Notes under the pieces: generated by a model
Seen by the model: only the letters and a program-made list of their open reading frames with translations
Told to the model about the DNA's origin: nothing
Database searches by the model: none
Position numbers and translations under genes: made by a program
In this document: piece by piece, positions 24,643 to 36,619 of the stretch
Numbering within the stretch: position 1 is the first letter of the stretch
Layout: the number at the start of each line of letters is the position of its first letter
From: Oryzias latipes
Lineage: Eukaryota; Chordata; Actinopteri; Beloniformes; Adrianichthyidae
Length of the DNA stretch: 64,000 nt
Direction: 5' to 3'
NCBI RefSeq assembly: GCF_002234675.1
Contig: NC_019879.2
Span: forward strand, 24,857,855 to 24,921,854

Positions 24643-25929
24643 ATGGGTGACTGGAGCTTTCTGGGTAACATTTTAGAGGAAGTTAACGAGCACTCTACGG
24701 TGATTGGCCGGGTGTGGCTCACGGTGCTGTTCATCTTCCGCATCCTGATCCTGGGCACGGCAGCGGAGTTCGTTTGGGGCGACGAACAGTCTGATTATGT
24801 TTGCAACACGCAGCAGCCTGGATGCGAGAACGTGTGCTACGACGAGGCCTTCCCCATCTCCCACATCCGCCTGTGGGTGCTGCAGATCATCTTCGTGTCC
24901 ACGCCGTCTCTGGTGTACGTGGGGCACGCCGTGCACCACGTCCACATGGAGGAGAAGCGTAAGGAGCGTGAGGAGGCCGAGCTCAGCAGGCAACAGGAAC
25001 TAAGCGAGGAGCGTCTCCCTCTGGCTCCTGACCAGGGAAGCGTCCGCACCACAAAGGAGACCAGCACCAAGGGGAGCAAAAAGTTCCGGCTGGAGGGCAC
25101 CCTGCTGAGGACCTACATCTGCCACATTATCTTCAAGACACTGTTCGAGGTGGGCTTCGTGGTGGGCCAGTACTTCCTGTACGGCTTCCGAATCCTCCCT
25201 CTGTATAAATGCAGCCGGTGGCCCTGCCCCAACACGGTGGACTGCTTTGTGTCCCGCCCGACGGAGAAGACTGTCTTCATCATCTTCATGCTGGCTGTGG
25301 CCTGCGTCTCACTCTTCCTCAACTTTGTGGAGATCAGCCACTTGGGCCTGAAGAAAATCCGCTTCGTCTTTCGTAAGCCGGCTCCAGCTCCGTCTGCAGC
25401 CCAGGGTGAGGGGATGGCGCCCCTGCCCCCGCAAGGAAAGAGTCTGCCCCCTCTGGGGGTGTCCTCCCTGCAGAGGGCAAAAGGCTACAAGTTGTTGGAG
25501 GAGGAGAAGGCTCCCCCCATGTGTCACCTCTACCCTCTAGCTGAGGTGGGGATGGAGGCCGGCAGAGGGGCGTCGCCCTTCCACGGGCTGGAGGAGAAAG
25601 GTGAGGAGGTGCTGCCCATGGAGGACATCACAAAGGTGTATGACGAGACTCTGCCCTCCTACGCCCAGACCACGGCGACAGTGGGGGTAACGTTACACGA
25701 GGACGAGGTAGAGGAGGAGCAGGTGCAGCCACCAGAAGCAGAAGCTGAGAAGGTGGAGGAGATGGCAGATGAAGATGAGGAGGAGGAGGTGGAGGAAGCG
25801 GAGAACGGAGAGGACGCGGCTCCAGCTGAGGCAGGCCTGGAGGCGACGGATACAATAGACGACAGCAGACCGCTGAGTCGACTGAGCAAAGCCAGCAGCA
25901 GGGCCAGGTCAGACGACCTCACCATATGA
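24643..25929 (+). CDS. gja8: Connexin 50 / gap junction alpha-8 protein
   Basis: A 428-residue gap-junction subunit, complete in one exon. Six such subunits form a hemichannel that docks with one in a neighbouring cell; in vertebrates this paralogue is mainly a lens-fibre connexin. The N-terminus [19 protein letters not shown] is characteristic of GJA8. Four membrane segments are seen. Extracellular loop 1 has [12 protein letters not shown] (Cys 54, 61, 65) and loop 2 has [12 protein letters not shown], the two invariant three-Cys sets. The cytoplasmic loop is charged ([12 protein letters not shown]). The C-tail has a Glu-rich stretch near residues 375-400 and ends [10 protein letters not shown], a PDZ-type terminus as in GJA8. 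An upstream in-frame ATG at 24511 is rejected: it lies before the splice acceptor, and family proteins begin at MGDWS. The tail motifs [11 protein letters not shown] and ETLPSYAQ fit GJA8 rather than GJA3. Fish have gja8 duplicates; which one this is cannot be told here. Confidence 0.97.
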   Translation: MGDWSFLGNILEEVNEHSTVIGRVWLTVLFIFRILILGTAAEFVWGDEQSDYVCNTQQPGCENVCYDEAFPISHIRLWVLQIIFVSTPSLVYVGHAVHHVHMEEKRKEREEAELSRQQELSEERLPLAPDQGSVRTTKETSTKGSKKFRLEGTLLRTYICHIIFKTLFEVGFVVGQYFLYGFRILPLYKCSRWPCPNTVDCFVSRPTEKTVFIIFMLAVACVSLFLNFVEISHLGLKKIRFVFRKPAPAPSAAQGEGMAPLPPQGKSLPPLGVSSLQRAKGYKLLEEEKAPPMCHLYPLAEVGMEAGRGASPFHGLEEKGEEVLPMEDITKVYDETLPSYAQTTATVGVTLHEDEVEEEQVQPPEAEAEKVEEMADEDEEEEVEEAENGEDAAPAEAGLEATDTIDDSRPLSRLSKASSRARSDDLTI

Positions 25930-28452
25930 AGCACACAGAAGAGAGCACACACTCAATGCACACACTTGGAAAGGTAGAGCAGATGAGAGGAAATTCTACT
26001 AAATGCCAAAAAAAAAAATTTAGATTTACAAATGAAAGAGGAGCTGAGAGGTGGCAGGATTAGTTTGTTTTTTATTAAGTTGTTTTTACCTTCAATAATG
26101 TAAAAGAGGAGACAGATGGGAGGTGTGGGGGGTGCTTTTACTTGATGAAAATCAATTTTTAGACATCTTTTCTATTGAGAGTTATACTGATATGCAATGG
26201 ACGAGTAGACGTTTGTATACATGAGGTTTAAGCAGATGGGGGAGGGTTATAGGCCTACTGGTGTGCCTGTTTAAAAAAACAATGACTTCAGTGTAGTTGG
26301 GCACCAACGTTTATTCCCATCGGTAAGATGCTGCAGTTGCAGCATGAGGCTGCAGCAGCTGAGACTCCGAAACAGAACACACACACACATCTGCAGGTAC
26401 TGTAAGAAGAGAAGGAAAGTCCATTTTCAGGTTGAGTGTACCTCATTTGCACATTCAGAGGCTTCAACTCTGCAAAAGCCTCTAACCCCGACGACACCTC
26501 ATCTGTGCATCCATCTCCACGCATTCTTTCAAGTATGGAGAGCCGTGCATGAGCTTCTCTCCTTTTCATGTTTATATACCAGGTGACAAAGTTAAAAAAA
26601 AGAAAAAAGACCACTTGTAACATGTCTTTTTTTTTTCAATGTGATTTTTTTTCCTGCTATTGGTATGCATCCTTTTAAGAAACATGTTAATGTGGCATCA
26701 GCTGTCCATAGAAGAGCGCAGGGCCCGATCAGAGAACAGACTATAGCAGTGACCTCAGGCCAAAGCCTCTCCTTTCGTGCTGTACAAACAGGCGTCCGGG
26801 CGATAAAGATCACGCACAGTCAGCACAACGCATTGTTGGAGCCGAGACAATAAAAGAAACGGCGCTCGTGGATGAAAACACAAGCATCCTTGATTTGCCT
26901 GTGGAAAAAAAAGAAGAAAAAAATCTAAAAAATAAAAGTATTTCTACTTGATTTTACAACCATGTAGATTCTCACAGCTAAACAAATGTAAGAGTAAGAG
27001 CTCAGTCTCACTGTGGAAAAACCCCTGTCACATGCTTGATCATTGTGTGCAGGTTAAACTCTAATATTTCACTCCAAAGTGTTTTATTTGATGCTCAGCA
27101 AAAATCTGCATTTTTTTGTCTTTTTTCAAATTCCAACTGAATATGTAATATAAAGTGGATTCTCCTACTTTGTAAATTCCTGTTCCTTATTTGTAAATGT
27201 GAGTTTTCAAATGTTGTACGATCATTGGAAGTCACAACGCTCTGGGACCTAAGTGAACTTAATGTTTCTTCAGTTTTTCTTTGCCAGAATAGCTTTTGTT
27301 TCACACATTCATAGCGGTAAAATGTTACCTCCATAAAGGCAGAACTGCATTTTATTTTTCAACATGCAGGAAGCTGAATGTTTGAGACACACTAACTGTT
27401 GATTTTTTTGGGGGGGCTTTTGGGTCAAAAAAGCTCTGGAGAAACTGAGCAACAAAAAGCAACTTTGCAACCCTGAGAAGGCCTTCGTCTCCCATAATCC
27501 CCTGCAGCATCTCCATGTACTGATCAAAGCATTTGATGGATCTTTTGTACAACATAATGATGGTATTGTATGATATAATTTTTCTTTTTGTGTGTTTTTA
27601 AGACTGTTGCATTGGCTGTATGTCTGTGAGACGTGATTAATATTTGGGGAAGAAAAAAATCCTTTTTACTAACTTGTAGTCTTCTTTGCTGATAGATGAG
27701 TGGCAGCATCTTCTACTGGAATGTGAACCAAGAAATTAAAAGTCAAACGTGGTCAAGAAATATTGTGTCAAGTTTTCGTGCACTCCGACATTAAAAACAC
27801 TGTTTTCCCCCACTGACATCTGTAAAGCATCAAAATATTATAGAGAAATGTTGAATTTTTTCACAAAGTTAGAACCACCTTAAAGATTAAGAAAACTACA
27901 GTTAAATTCATATTAAATAATAATAAAACATCTGATTTTGGAAGTTTGTTTAATATAATAAATATGGCAAAAGCTTTTTTTTTTTTAAATTTACTTAAAT
28001 CCAACTTTAAATGCAAGGATTATTAGCCGATTTGTTTGTTTTTAATTAGGCTTTTTTCAGAACAAGTGTTCTGTAACCCCGGAGAACCCAGGAGCCTTTT
28101 TAAAGTCGATTTGACTTTTTTTTTTTTTCTTGTCTTTTATTCATTTTGGATAGCAGCAATTAACAGTGAACCCAAAAAATTAATAAGGAAAAAGAAATAA
28201 ATACAATTAAAAAATAAACCCTATAAAAATAAATAAAATACATAAATATGCAAATGACCTTTAATAGTAATCACATTTTTTCAATCATCTAATAGTTTCA
28301 CAAATACGATGTAAAATAGACTGGAATTGGTTTTATACAAAAAAGAAAAACAAGAACTTGGTTCAAGAAATAAAACAAAGTATTTAAAATGCATAATACA
28401 TATTGTGTTTGTTAGGTTGTGTTTTTATTGTAGTTTTTTGATAGCCATTTTC
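25930..28452 (+). other. 3' UTR and downstream flank of gja8
   Basis: Non-coding sequence after the connexin stop. AATAAA-type hexamers occur, for example near 26849 and 26931, so the 3' UTR may be about 0.9-1 kb. Short frames on both strands have no recognisable domain. The last part up to the gap is AT-rich. Confidence 0.5.
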
Positions 28453-29452
28453 NNNNNNNNNNNNNNNNNNNNNNNNNNNNNNNNNNNNNNNNNNNNNNNN
28501 NNNNNNNNNNNNNNNNNNNNNNNNNNNNNNNNNNNNNNNNNNNNNNNNNNNNNNNNNNNNNNNNNNNNNNNNNNNNNNNNNNNNNNNNNNNNNNNNNNNN
28601 NNNNNNNNNNNNNNNNNNNNNNNNNNNNNNNNNNNNNNNNNNNNNNNNNNNNNNNNNNNNNNNNNNNNNNNNNNNNNNNNNNNNNNNNNNNNNNNNNNNN
28701 NNNNNNNNNNNNNNNNNNNNNNNNNNNNNNNNNNNNNNNNNNNNNNNNNNNNNNNNNNNNNNNNNNNNNNNNNNNNNNNNNNNNNNNNNNNNNNNNNNNN
28801 NNNNNNNNNNNNNNNNNNNNNNNNNNNNNNNNNNNNNNNNNNNNNNNNNNNNNNNNNNNNNNNNNNNNNNNNNNNNNNNNNNNNNNNNNNNNNNNNNNNN
28901 NNNNNNNNNNNNNNNNNNNNNNNNNNNNNNNNNNNNNNNNNNNNNNNNNNNNNNNNNNNNNNNNNNNNNNNNNNNNNNNNNNNNNNNNNNNNNNNNNNNN
29001 NNNNNNNNNNNNNNNNNNNNNNNNNNNNNNNNNNNNNNNNNNNNNNNNNNNNNNNNNNNNNNNNNNNNNNNNNNNNNNNNNNNNNNNNNNNNNNNNNNNN
29101 NNNNNNNNNNNNNNNNNNNNNNNNNNNNNNNNNNNNNNNNNNNNNNNNNNNNNNNNNNNNNNNNNNNNNNNNNNNNNNNNNNNNNNNNNNNNNNNNNNNN
29201 NNNNNNNNNNNNNNNNNNNNNNNNNNNNNNNNNNNNNNNNNNNNNNNNNNNNNNNNNNNNNNNNNNNNNNNNNNNNNNNNNNNNNNNNNNNNNNNNNNNN
29301 NNNNNNNNNNNNNNNNNNNNNNNNNNNNNNNNNNNNNNNNNNNNNNNNNNNNNNNNNNNNNNNNNNNNNNNNNNNNNNNNNNNNNNNNNNNNNNNNNNNN
29401 NNNNNNNNNNNNNNNNNNNNNNNNNNNNNNNNNNNNNNNNNNNNNNNNNNNN
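28453..29452. other. Assembly gap (1000 N)
   Basis: Exactly 1000 N, probably a placeholder of unknown true size. It abuts the first unit of a tandem array, so collapsed repeats are the likely cause. Frames crossing it are meaningless. Confidence 0.99.
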
Positions 29453-29715
29453 ATACATTGAAAAAGACTGGAAATGGACATATAAGGAATGTGGGCGTGG
29501 TTAGCATAAAACCACTGTTGCTAAGGACAACAAAAAGTTTACTTTTACCGATTTATCCGAAACTGACGTCAATCTGTTCGTCCTCCCGAGGGGACCAAAC
29601 TATAAAATGGTTGCTATGGAGATAAAATCAACAGAAAAGCCGCCATTTTGGAAAAACTGTTTTTTTTATCAACCTTTGACATATAGCTCTCGCCAATGGA
29701 GGAATGTGTTTTTCT

Positions 29716-30190
29716 GAGTCAGTTGATGATGCTAATCGCTATAATAGCACTTTTAGCTATGTTAGCATAACTAGCATAGTTAGCATAATTAGCATATCAG
29801 GTAATGTGTTTGAGTCAGTTGATGATGCTGATCACTATGCTAGCAATTTTAGCGACGTTATTATAGCTAGCATAGTTAGCATAATTAGCATTTTAGGTAA
29901 TGTGCTTTTCTGAGTCAATTGATGATGCTGATCGCTATGCTAGCACTTTTAGCCACATTAGCATAGCTAGCATAGTTAGCATAATTAGCTTTTTAGGTCA
30001 TGTGTTTTTCTGAGTCAGTTGATGATGCTGATCGCAATGCTAGCACTTATAGCCACATTAGCGTAGCTAGCATTGTTAGCATAATTAGCATTTTAGATAA
30101 TGTGTTTTTCTGAGTCAGTTGATGATGCTGATCGCAATGCTAGCACTTTTAGCCACATTAGCATAGTTAGCATTGTTAGCATAATTAGCA
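29716..30190 (+). repeat. 100-bp minisatellite block 1 (5 copies)
   Basis: Copies begin at 29716, 29812, 29912, 30012 and 30112 with GAGTCAGTTGATGATGCT, and end in a run of GCTAGCATAGTTAGCATAAT-type motifs. Confidence 0.93.
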
Positions 30191-31976
30191 AATCCAGCCT
30201 TGACTAGCTTTTAATTTGCGGGCTGTGAGGGCGGTGAGGTCAGCGGTGGTTCGTAGAGTTGGGCGTGGAAGGCGGGTTGCGTTTGCGGGCCATACAACGC
30301 CGCTTGCGGCTTTAATTATTATTATTATTATTATTATTCTTCTTGCACACTAACGGCGTCTTTGAGCTTAATTTTGACCCCCGCCACATACCCGAAAACT
30401 CACCAAAATTGGCACACATCTGGGATAAATTGAAAATGAATTTTCGGCAAAGAGAACGTCACCCCCCCGAAGTCGATGACATCACAGCGAGCGTTCCCGT
30501 AAAAAAAATGAATGGGCCGAAAATCGCTTATGGGGCCAAAAAAAAATATTTCGGAATACAGTTACGAAACCAAAACACGCGTGTTGGAGATATCCCAAAG
30601 AAGTTATGAAATCATTATGGGATGGCCACACGACCTACGGCTTGGCGGCCATTTTGTGGCGAACTCAGAGAAATGGCGATTTTCGTGTTTTTTGACAATA
30701 TGGGAAAACGAGACTTTTGTTTAAGCGATTTTCACGAAATTGCACACACATGCCACAAACACGATTCTACAACTACCAAAGAATTTTTGTTGACCTTTGA
30801 CCTTGGGAAGGGGCGGCCATCTTGAATTTTCAAAAAAAAGCACCTTTAGTAACGGATACAAACGCAAACTCGTCCTAGGGATTTTTATCAATCTTCTTGA
30901 AACTTCTCGGGCATCAATGGCAAGCTACTGTGGACAAAATGTTGGAATTAGAAGTTGTAGAATTTGAAACGCGTGCCCGTGGCGAATTCGCAACCGTCGC
31001 CATTTTAGCTAGCTCGCACATATTTTGTCGGAATAGCCTGAAACTGAAATATGCGATTCCCTGACCCACCCTGAACAAAATGATGTCACATACGACAAAA
31101 TCGATAAAGGAATGTGGCCGTGGTAAACAAAAAACGATCGCAAAAAAAAGTGCTGACTCGGCTAAAAAGAAAAAATTCGGATTTTTTTTTTAAGAATCGG
31201 CTAACGTAACCCAGACAACTCTGTCGGGTATATCCAAACAAAGTTTTGAAATCATTACGTGATGGCAACACGACCCATGGTTTGGTGGCCATGTTGTGCG
31301 AAAATCTACCATTTTGAGTTTTTCGCGTTTTTACACAATATGGAAAAAGGAACTTTTTTTCGAGCGATTTTCACGAAATTTGACTCACATGTCCGTAGCA
31401 TAAGTTTACAATTACCCCTGGAGTTTCGTCGACCTTTGACCTCGGGAAAGGGCGGCCATCTTGAATTTTCTATTAAAAACACCTTTACCACCAGATTCAA
31501 ACGTAAACTTGTCGTTGGAATTTTCATCGATCGTCTCGAAACTTTTTGGGCATCAATGGCAAGCTACTGTGGAAAAAATGTTGGAATTAGAAGTTGTAGA
31601 TTTTGAACGGCGTGCGCGTGGCAAGCTAGCAAATTGGCGCACTGTTATAACTCCCATGCCTTTCAATACAATACAGTGAAAATTGTATGCATCCATTCAT
31701 GCCTGAAACTGAATACATTGAAAAACACTGGATATGGACATATAAGGAATGTGGGCGTGGTTAGCATAAAACCACTGTTGCTAAGGACGACAAAGGGTTT
31801 ACTTTTACCGATTTTTCCGAAACTGACGTCAATCTGTTCGTCTTCTAAAGGGGACCAAAACATAAAATGGTTGCTATGGAGATAAAATAAACAAAAAAGC
31901 CGCCATTTTGGAAAAAGTGGGTTTTTTTATCAACTTATGGCATATAGCTCTCACCAATGGAGGAATGTGTTTTTCT

Positions 31977-32255
31977 GAATCAGTTGATGATGCTGATCGC
32001 TATGCTAGCACTTTTAGCTATGTTAGCATATTTAGCATAGTTAGCATAATTAGCATTTTAGGTAATGTATTTTTCTGAGTCCATTGATGATGCTGATCGC
32101 AATGCTAGCACTTTAAGCCACATTAGCGTAGCTAGCATAGTTAGCATAATTAGCATTTTAGATAATGTGTTTTTCTGAGTCAGTTGATGATGCTGATCGC
32201 AATGCTAGCACTTTTAGCCACATTAGCATAGCTAGCATAGTTAGCATAATTAGCA
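31977..32255 (+). repeat. 100-bp minisatellite block 2 (3 copies)
   Basis: Copies begin at 31977, 32077 and 32177, exactly 100 bp apart. Confidence 0.93.
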
Positions 32256-34015
32256 TATGCAGTTTTGACTAGCCATTATCAAAAGTGGGCGGTGAGGGCG
32301 GTGGTGCGTAGAGTTGGGCGAGGAAGGCGGGTTGCGTCTGCGGGCCATACAACGCCGCTTGCGGCTTTAATTATTATTATTCTTGCACACTAACGGCGTC
32401 TTTGAGCTTAATTTTGACCCCCGCCACATACCCGAAAACTCACCAAAATTGGCACACACCTAGGATAAATTGAAAATGAATTTTCGGCAAAGAGAACGTC
32501 AACCCCCCCACGACGATGACATCACGGCGAGCGTTCCCGTAAAAAAAATGAATGGGCCGAAAATCGCTTATGGGGCCAAAAAAAAATATTTTGAAATACA
32601 GTTTCGAAACCAAAACACGTGTGTTGGATATATCCCAAAGAAGTTATGAAATCATTATGGGATGGCCACACGACCTACGGCTTGGCGGCCATTTTGTGGA
32701 GAACACAGAGAATTGGCGATTTTCGTATTTTTTGACAATATGGGAAAACGATACTTTTGTTTGAGCGATTTTCACGAAATTGCACACACATGCCACTAGC
32801 ACGATTCTACAACTACCAAAGAAGTTTCGTTGACCTTTGACCTTGGCAAGGGGCGGCCATCTTGAATTTTCATAAAAAAGCACCTTTAGTAACGGATACA
32901 AACGAAAACTCGTCCTAGGGATTTTTATCAATCTTTTTGAAACTTCTCGGGCATCAATGGCAAGCTACTGGGAACAAAATGTTGGAATTAGAAGTTGTAG
33001 AATTTGAAACGCGTGCGCGTGGCGAATTCGCAACCGTCGCCATTTAAGCTAGCTCGCACATATTTTATCGGAATAGCCTGAAACTGAAATATGCGATACC
33101 CTGGCCCACACTGAACAAAACGAGGTCACATACGACAAAATCCATAAAGGAATGTGGCCGTGGTAAACAAAAAACGATCGCAAAAAAAAGTGCTGACTCG
33201 GCTAAAAAAAAAAATTTCGGATTTTTTTTTAAAGAATCGGCTAGCGAAACCCAGATAACTTTGTCGGGTATATCCAAAGAAAGTTTTGAAATCATTACGT
33301 GATGGCGACACAACCTACGGTTTGGCGGCCATTTTGTGCCAAAGTCTGCCATTTTGAGTTTTTCGCGATTTTACACAATATGGAAAAATGAACTTTTTTT
33401 CAAGCGATTTTGACGAAATTTGACTGGCATGTCCCTAGCGTAAGTCTACAATCACCTTTGGAGTTTCGTCGACCTTTGACCTCGGGAAAAGGCAGCCATC
33501 TTGAATTTTATATAAAAAACACCTTTACCACCGGATTCAAACTTAAACTTGTCGTTGGAATTTTCATCAATCATCTCGAAACTTTTTAGGCATCAATGGC
33601 AAGCCACTGTGGAAAAAATGTTGGAATTAGAAGTTGTAGATTTTGAATGGCGTGTGCGTGGCATGCTAGCAAAGTGGCGCACTGTTATAACTCCCATGCA
33701 TTTCAATACAATAGAGTGAAAATTGAACGCATGCATTTATACCTGAAACAGATTACATTGAAAAACACTGGATATGGACATATAAGGAATGTGGGCGTGG
33801 TTAGCATAAAACCACTGTTGCTAAGGACGACAAAAAGTTTACTTTTACCGATTTGTCCGAAACTGACGTCAATCTGTTCGTCCTCCCGAGGGGACCAAAA
33901 CATAAAATGGTTGCTATGGAGATAAAATCAACAGAAAAGCCGCCATTTTGGAAAAAGTGGGTTTTTTAGCAACTTATGACATATAACTCTCACCAATGGA
34001 GGAATGTGTTTTTCT

Positions 34016-34595
34016 GAGTCAGTTGATGATGCTGATCGCTATGCTAGCACTTTTAGCTATGTTAGCATAGCTAGCATAGTTAGCATTATTAGCATTTTAG
34101 ATAATATATTTTTCTGAGTCAGTTGATGATGCTGATCGCAATGCTAGCACTTTTAGCCACATTTGCATAGCTAGCATAGTTAGCATTATTAGCATTTTAG
34201 ATAATATATTTTTCTGAGTCAGTTGATGATGCTGATCGCTATGCTAGCACTTTTAGCTATGTTAGCATAGCTAACATAGTTAGCATAATTAGCATTTTAG
34301 GTAATGTGTTTTTCTGAGTCAGTTAATGATGCTGATCGCTATGCTAGCACTTTTAGCCACATTAGCATAGCTAGCATAGTTAGCACAATTAGCATTTTAG
34401 GTAATGTGTTTTTCTGAGTCAGTTGATGATGCTGATCGCTATGCTAGCACTTTTAGCTATGTTAGCATAACTAGCATAGTTCGCATGATTAGCATTTTAG
34501 GTAATGTGTTTTTCTGAGTCAGTTGATGATGCTGATCGCTATGCTAACACTTTTAGCCACATTAGCATAGCTAGCATAGTTAGCATAATTAGCAT
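34016..34595 (+). repeat. 100-bp minisatellite block 3 (6 copies)
   Basis: Copies begin at 34016, 34116, 34216, 34316, 34416 and 34516, exactly 100 bp apart. They alternate between CGCTATGC and CGCAATGC variants and between AGCTATGTTAGC and AGCCACATTAGC variants. Confidence 0.95.
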
Positions 34596-34713
34596 ATGCA
34601 GTTTTGACCAGCCTTCATCAAAAGTGGGCGGTGAGGGCGGTGGTGCGTAGAGTTGGGCGTTGACGGCGGGTTGCGTCTGCGGCCATACAACGCCGCTTGC
34701 GGCTTTAATTTTT

Positions 34714-35260
34714 CTTTCTTACTGCACCTTTTAGGGAAGATTAGACCACCGCCACATGCTCAAAAACTCACCATAATTTGCCCGCTCCTAGCACTTGGTA
34801 AAATGAATTTTGTGCATGTAAGTGAAAACCTGCTCAAAATAAATGATGAGATCACACTGGGTGAACAAACTATTAGGAAATAAATAAATATGGAAGGAAA
34901 TGAGAAAATGGCTGCAGGACCTGTGGCTTTGTGGCGATCTTTCAAGTTTTTCCAACATAATGGGAATAGAAAACTATGTTTGAGCAGTCTCCACAAAATT
35001 TCACTCACATGCTGCCAGTTTAAGTCTACAACCACAACCAGAGTTTTGTTGACCTTTGAACTCGAAAAAAGGCAGCCATCTTTAATTTTCCCAATAACAA
35101 AGAAAGAAATCACCTTTACAACTATAAATTTAAACTCCTCCTAAGGATTTTGATATACCTCATCTTAACCCCTTGGAGCATCATTGGGAAGCTCCTTTGG
35201 GAACAATATGGTGCTCCTCTGTTTCTTGCACATTTTTTTAACTGAACATTGTGAAAATGT
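34714..35260 (+). repeat. Old diverged copy of the array's ~640-bp sequence
   Basis: Continues past the CGCCGCTTGCGGC motif with GACCACCGCCACATG, AAAACTCACCATAATTTG, then CCTTTGAACTCGAAAAAAGG and GCAGCCATCT, matching the array's inner unit at a much lower identity. A similar old copy is at 63465-63660, upstream of the last exon of the receptor gene. Confidence 0.75.
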
Positions 35261-35845
35261 ATTATTTGCTAAAGCTGAACAAAACGATACACCTGTTTGA
35301 GGGCTGTGTCCAAATTTCAAGGGCTGCATTCTTCCTGGGCTGAATTAGTTTGCTGCTTACGCTCTCCAAATTCAACGACTCCTTCAAATACGGCCAATGG
35401 ATACAACCTTCTTTTTCCCGATTTCAAGGATTGGTCTGAGGGATCCTTCTATGCTGTTGATATTATTGCGGCCAAACCCGGAGATTTTCTTACATGTGAA
35501 GCGGGAATCGCGGTTGGAAATAATTACACCTTTAAATATAAGTAGACACTTTAAAATAATAAGTATATGGTTTGATCATTAATATAAAGCATTTCAAAGT
35601 TATTTTGATCTGAAAATTTTACAATAAAAGTGCTTATTATACCGGTCTCGGCCTTATGCGCTAGATCTTGGAGTTCTTCCTCCGTTGTTGAGTTTTTTTC
35701 TTTTATTTTAACAAAATTTTTTAAAAGCTGAATTTTATATCTTTTTAGGGACCATAGAACAGACAGCAGCTTTTATAAAGCTCTTGGGAGATGATGATCA
35801 TTTCTTCACTGGTGCCAAATATTCGGCTGCTGTGGCTTGAAGGTA
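35261..35845. other. Non-coding stretch with a possible DNA-transposon remnant
   Basis: The segment starting near 35300 (GGGCTGTGTCCAAATTTCAA) resembles the start of non-autonomous fish DNA transposons, but I find no matching second end. No gene recognised. Confidence 0.35.
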
Positions 35846-35847
35846 AA

Positions 35848-36044
35848 AACCATCCATCCATCCATCCATCCATCCATCCATCCATACATACATACATATA
35901 TATTCCTCCGCCCCAGCCACTTCCTCCAGCTCCTCTGGGGGAACCCCGAGGCGTTCCCAGGCCAGCCGAGAGACCCAGGCGTGTCCTGGGTCTTTCCTGG
36001 GGCCTCCGCCCAGTGGGACATGCCCGGAATGAAGCGGCAGGAGG
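35848..36044 (-). mobile_element. LINE 3'-end fragment with (CATC)n tail
   Basis: A (CATC)n run at about 35850-35886 followed by GC-rich sequence (CCAGCCACTTCCTCCAGC, CCCAGGCCAGCCGAGAGAC, GTCCTGGGTC) that is familiar as a 3'-terminal, minus-oriented LINE piece in fish genomes. It is truncated at 36044, where telomere-type hexamers begin. The LINE family is not named. Confidence 0.55.
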
Positions 36045-36071
36045 CCCTAACCCTAACCCTAACCCTAACCC
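36045..36071. repeat. Interstitial telomere-type repeat (CCCTAA)4.5
   Basis: Four perfect CCCTAA hexamers plus CCC, the vertebrate telomere motif, at the junction between a truncated LINE fragment and the relict last exon of an Ig-receptor gene. Confidence 0.95.
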
Positions 36072-36140
36072 ATGAACTCAGTTTCATAAATCTAGACTGC
36101 TTTGTAAATAAATGTACATATTTAAAAGATAGAAAAGTTG
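36069..36140 (+). pseudogene. Relict last exon and 3' UTR of an Ig-receptor paralogue
   Basis: The bases CATGAACTCAGTTTCATAA and the following CTAGACTGCTTTGT.AATAAATGTACATATTT match the end of the receptor gene at 63834-63890 almost base for base. They encode only the final residues MNSVS and a stop. Everything upstream is replaced by telomere-type hexamers and a LINE piece. The shared upstream array-like repeat (34714-35260 here, 63465-63660 there) suggests a segmental duplication of the gene's 3' end. Confidence 0.8.
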
Positions 36141-36617
36141 AGAGCACAAGAGAGGAGGGAGACTTTTGACAGACTTTAGCCTTTTGGAAAAAATGCTCAA
36201 CGAATGAAATAACCTATCAACGTTTTTTGAGGAAAAAAAATTAATAAATGAAGTTCATATTTGTTATATTAAATCATGCAAGGTTTTCTGAATTCAAATA
36301 AAGGAATAAGTCTAAAACAGGAATTTTCATGAATTCATTGTAACACTTTTATTTAAAAAGTTGGTCAACATAGATGGGGCGCTGCAACTGAGAGCCAGGA
36401 ACTTTCTGGTTAGTGATTGGAACATCATGCATGGTGGTCTGCTGAGAAAGTTGCAGCTTTACTGTACTTCAACATTGTTTGCAGAGCTGGCTGTCGATGA
36501 ATGCTGCATGACCAAAGATAATCCATAGGTTGATTCTGCTGTACAGAGATCTCATCTGTTAAAGAGAAATACACAAGAAATCCAGTTTTTATGAGGCTTT
36601 AAAAACATTCTCATATT
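36141..36617. other. Non-coding stretch
   Basis: No gene or element recognised. An ATTCAAATAAAGG hexamer occurs at about 36292. Confidence 0.4.
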
Positions 36618-36619
36618 TA

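Larger units (their letters stand above)
29453..34713 (+). repeat. Hierarchical tandem array, units of about 2.0-2.3 kb
   Basis: The landmark ACATTGAAAAA recurs at 29455, 31715 and 33755, giving two complete units (2260 and 2040 bp) and a partial third. Each unit has a header of about 260 bp (with GTGGGCGTGGTTAGCAT and GCCGCCATTTTGG), a block of 100-bp minisatellite repeats, a segment ending ACAACGCCGCTTGCGGC TTTAATT, and about 1.3 kb built from two related halves about 639 bp apart (for example GCATCAATGGCAAGC at 30911 and 31550, and at 32951 and 33590). The difference in unit length is mostly the number of 100-bp repeats. No protein is encoded. The array type is not recognised. Confidence 0.93.

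Noticed and set aside
25628..25952. Minus-strand Ser/Pro-rich frames over the connexin tail
   Set aside because: Antisense of the Glu-rich connexin C-terminus.
28327..29625. Frames of 348-432 codons across the gap
   Set aside because: Almost entirely unknown residues from N.
29716..34595. Regular repeats considered as a CRISPR array
   Set aside because: Whole 100-bp units repeat without unique spacers, in a vertebrate genome; it is a minisatellite.
35297..35545. 82-codon plus-strand frame
   Set aside because: No recognised domain; the sequence resembles the start of a non-autonomous DNA transposon.
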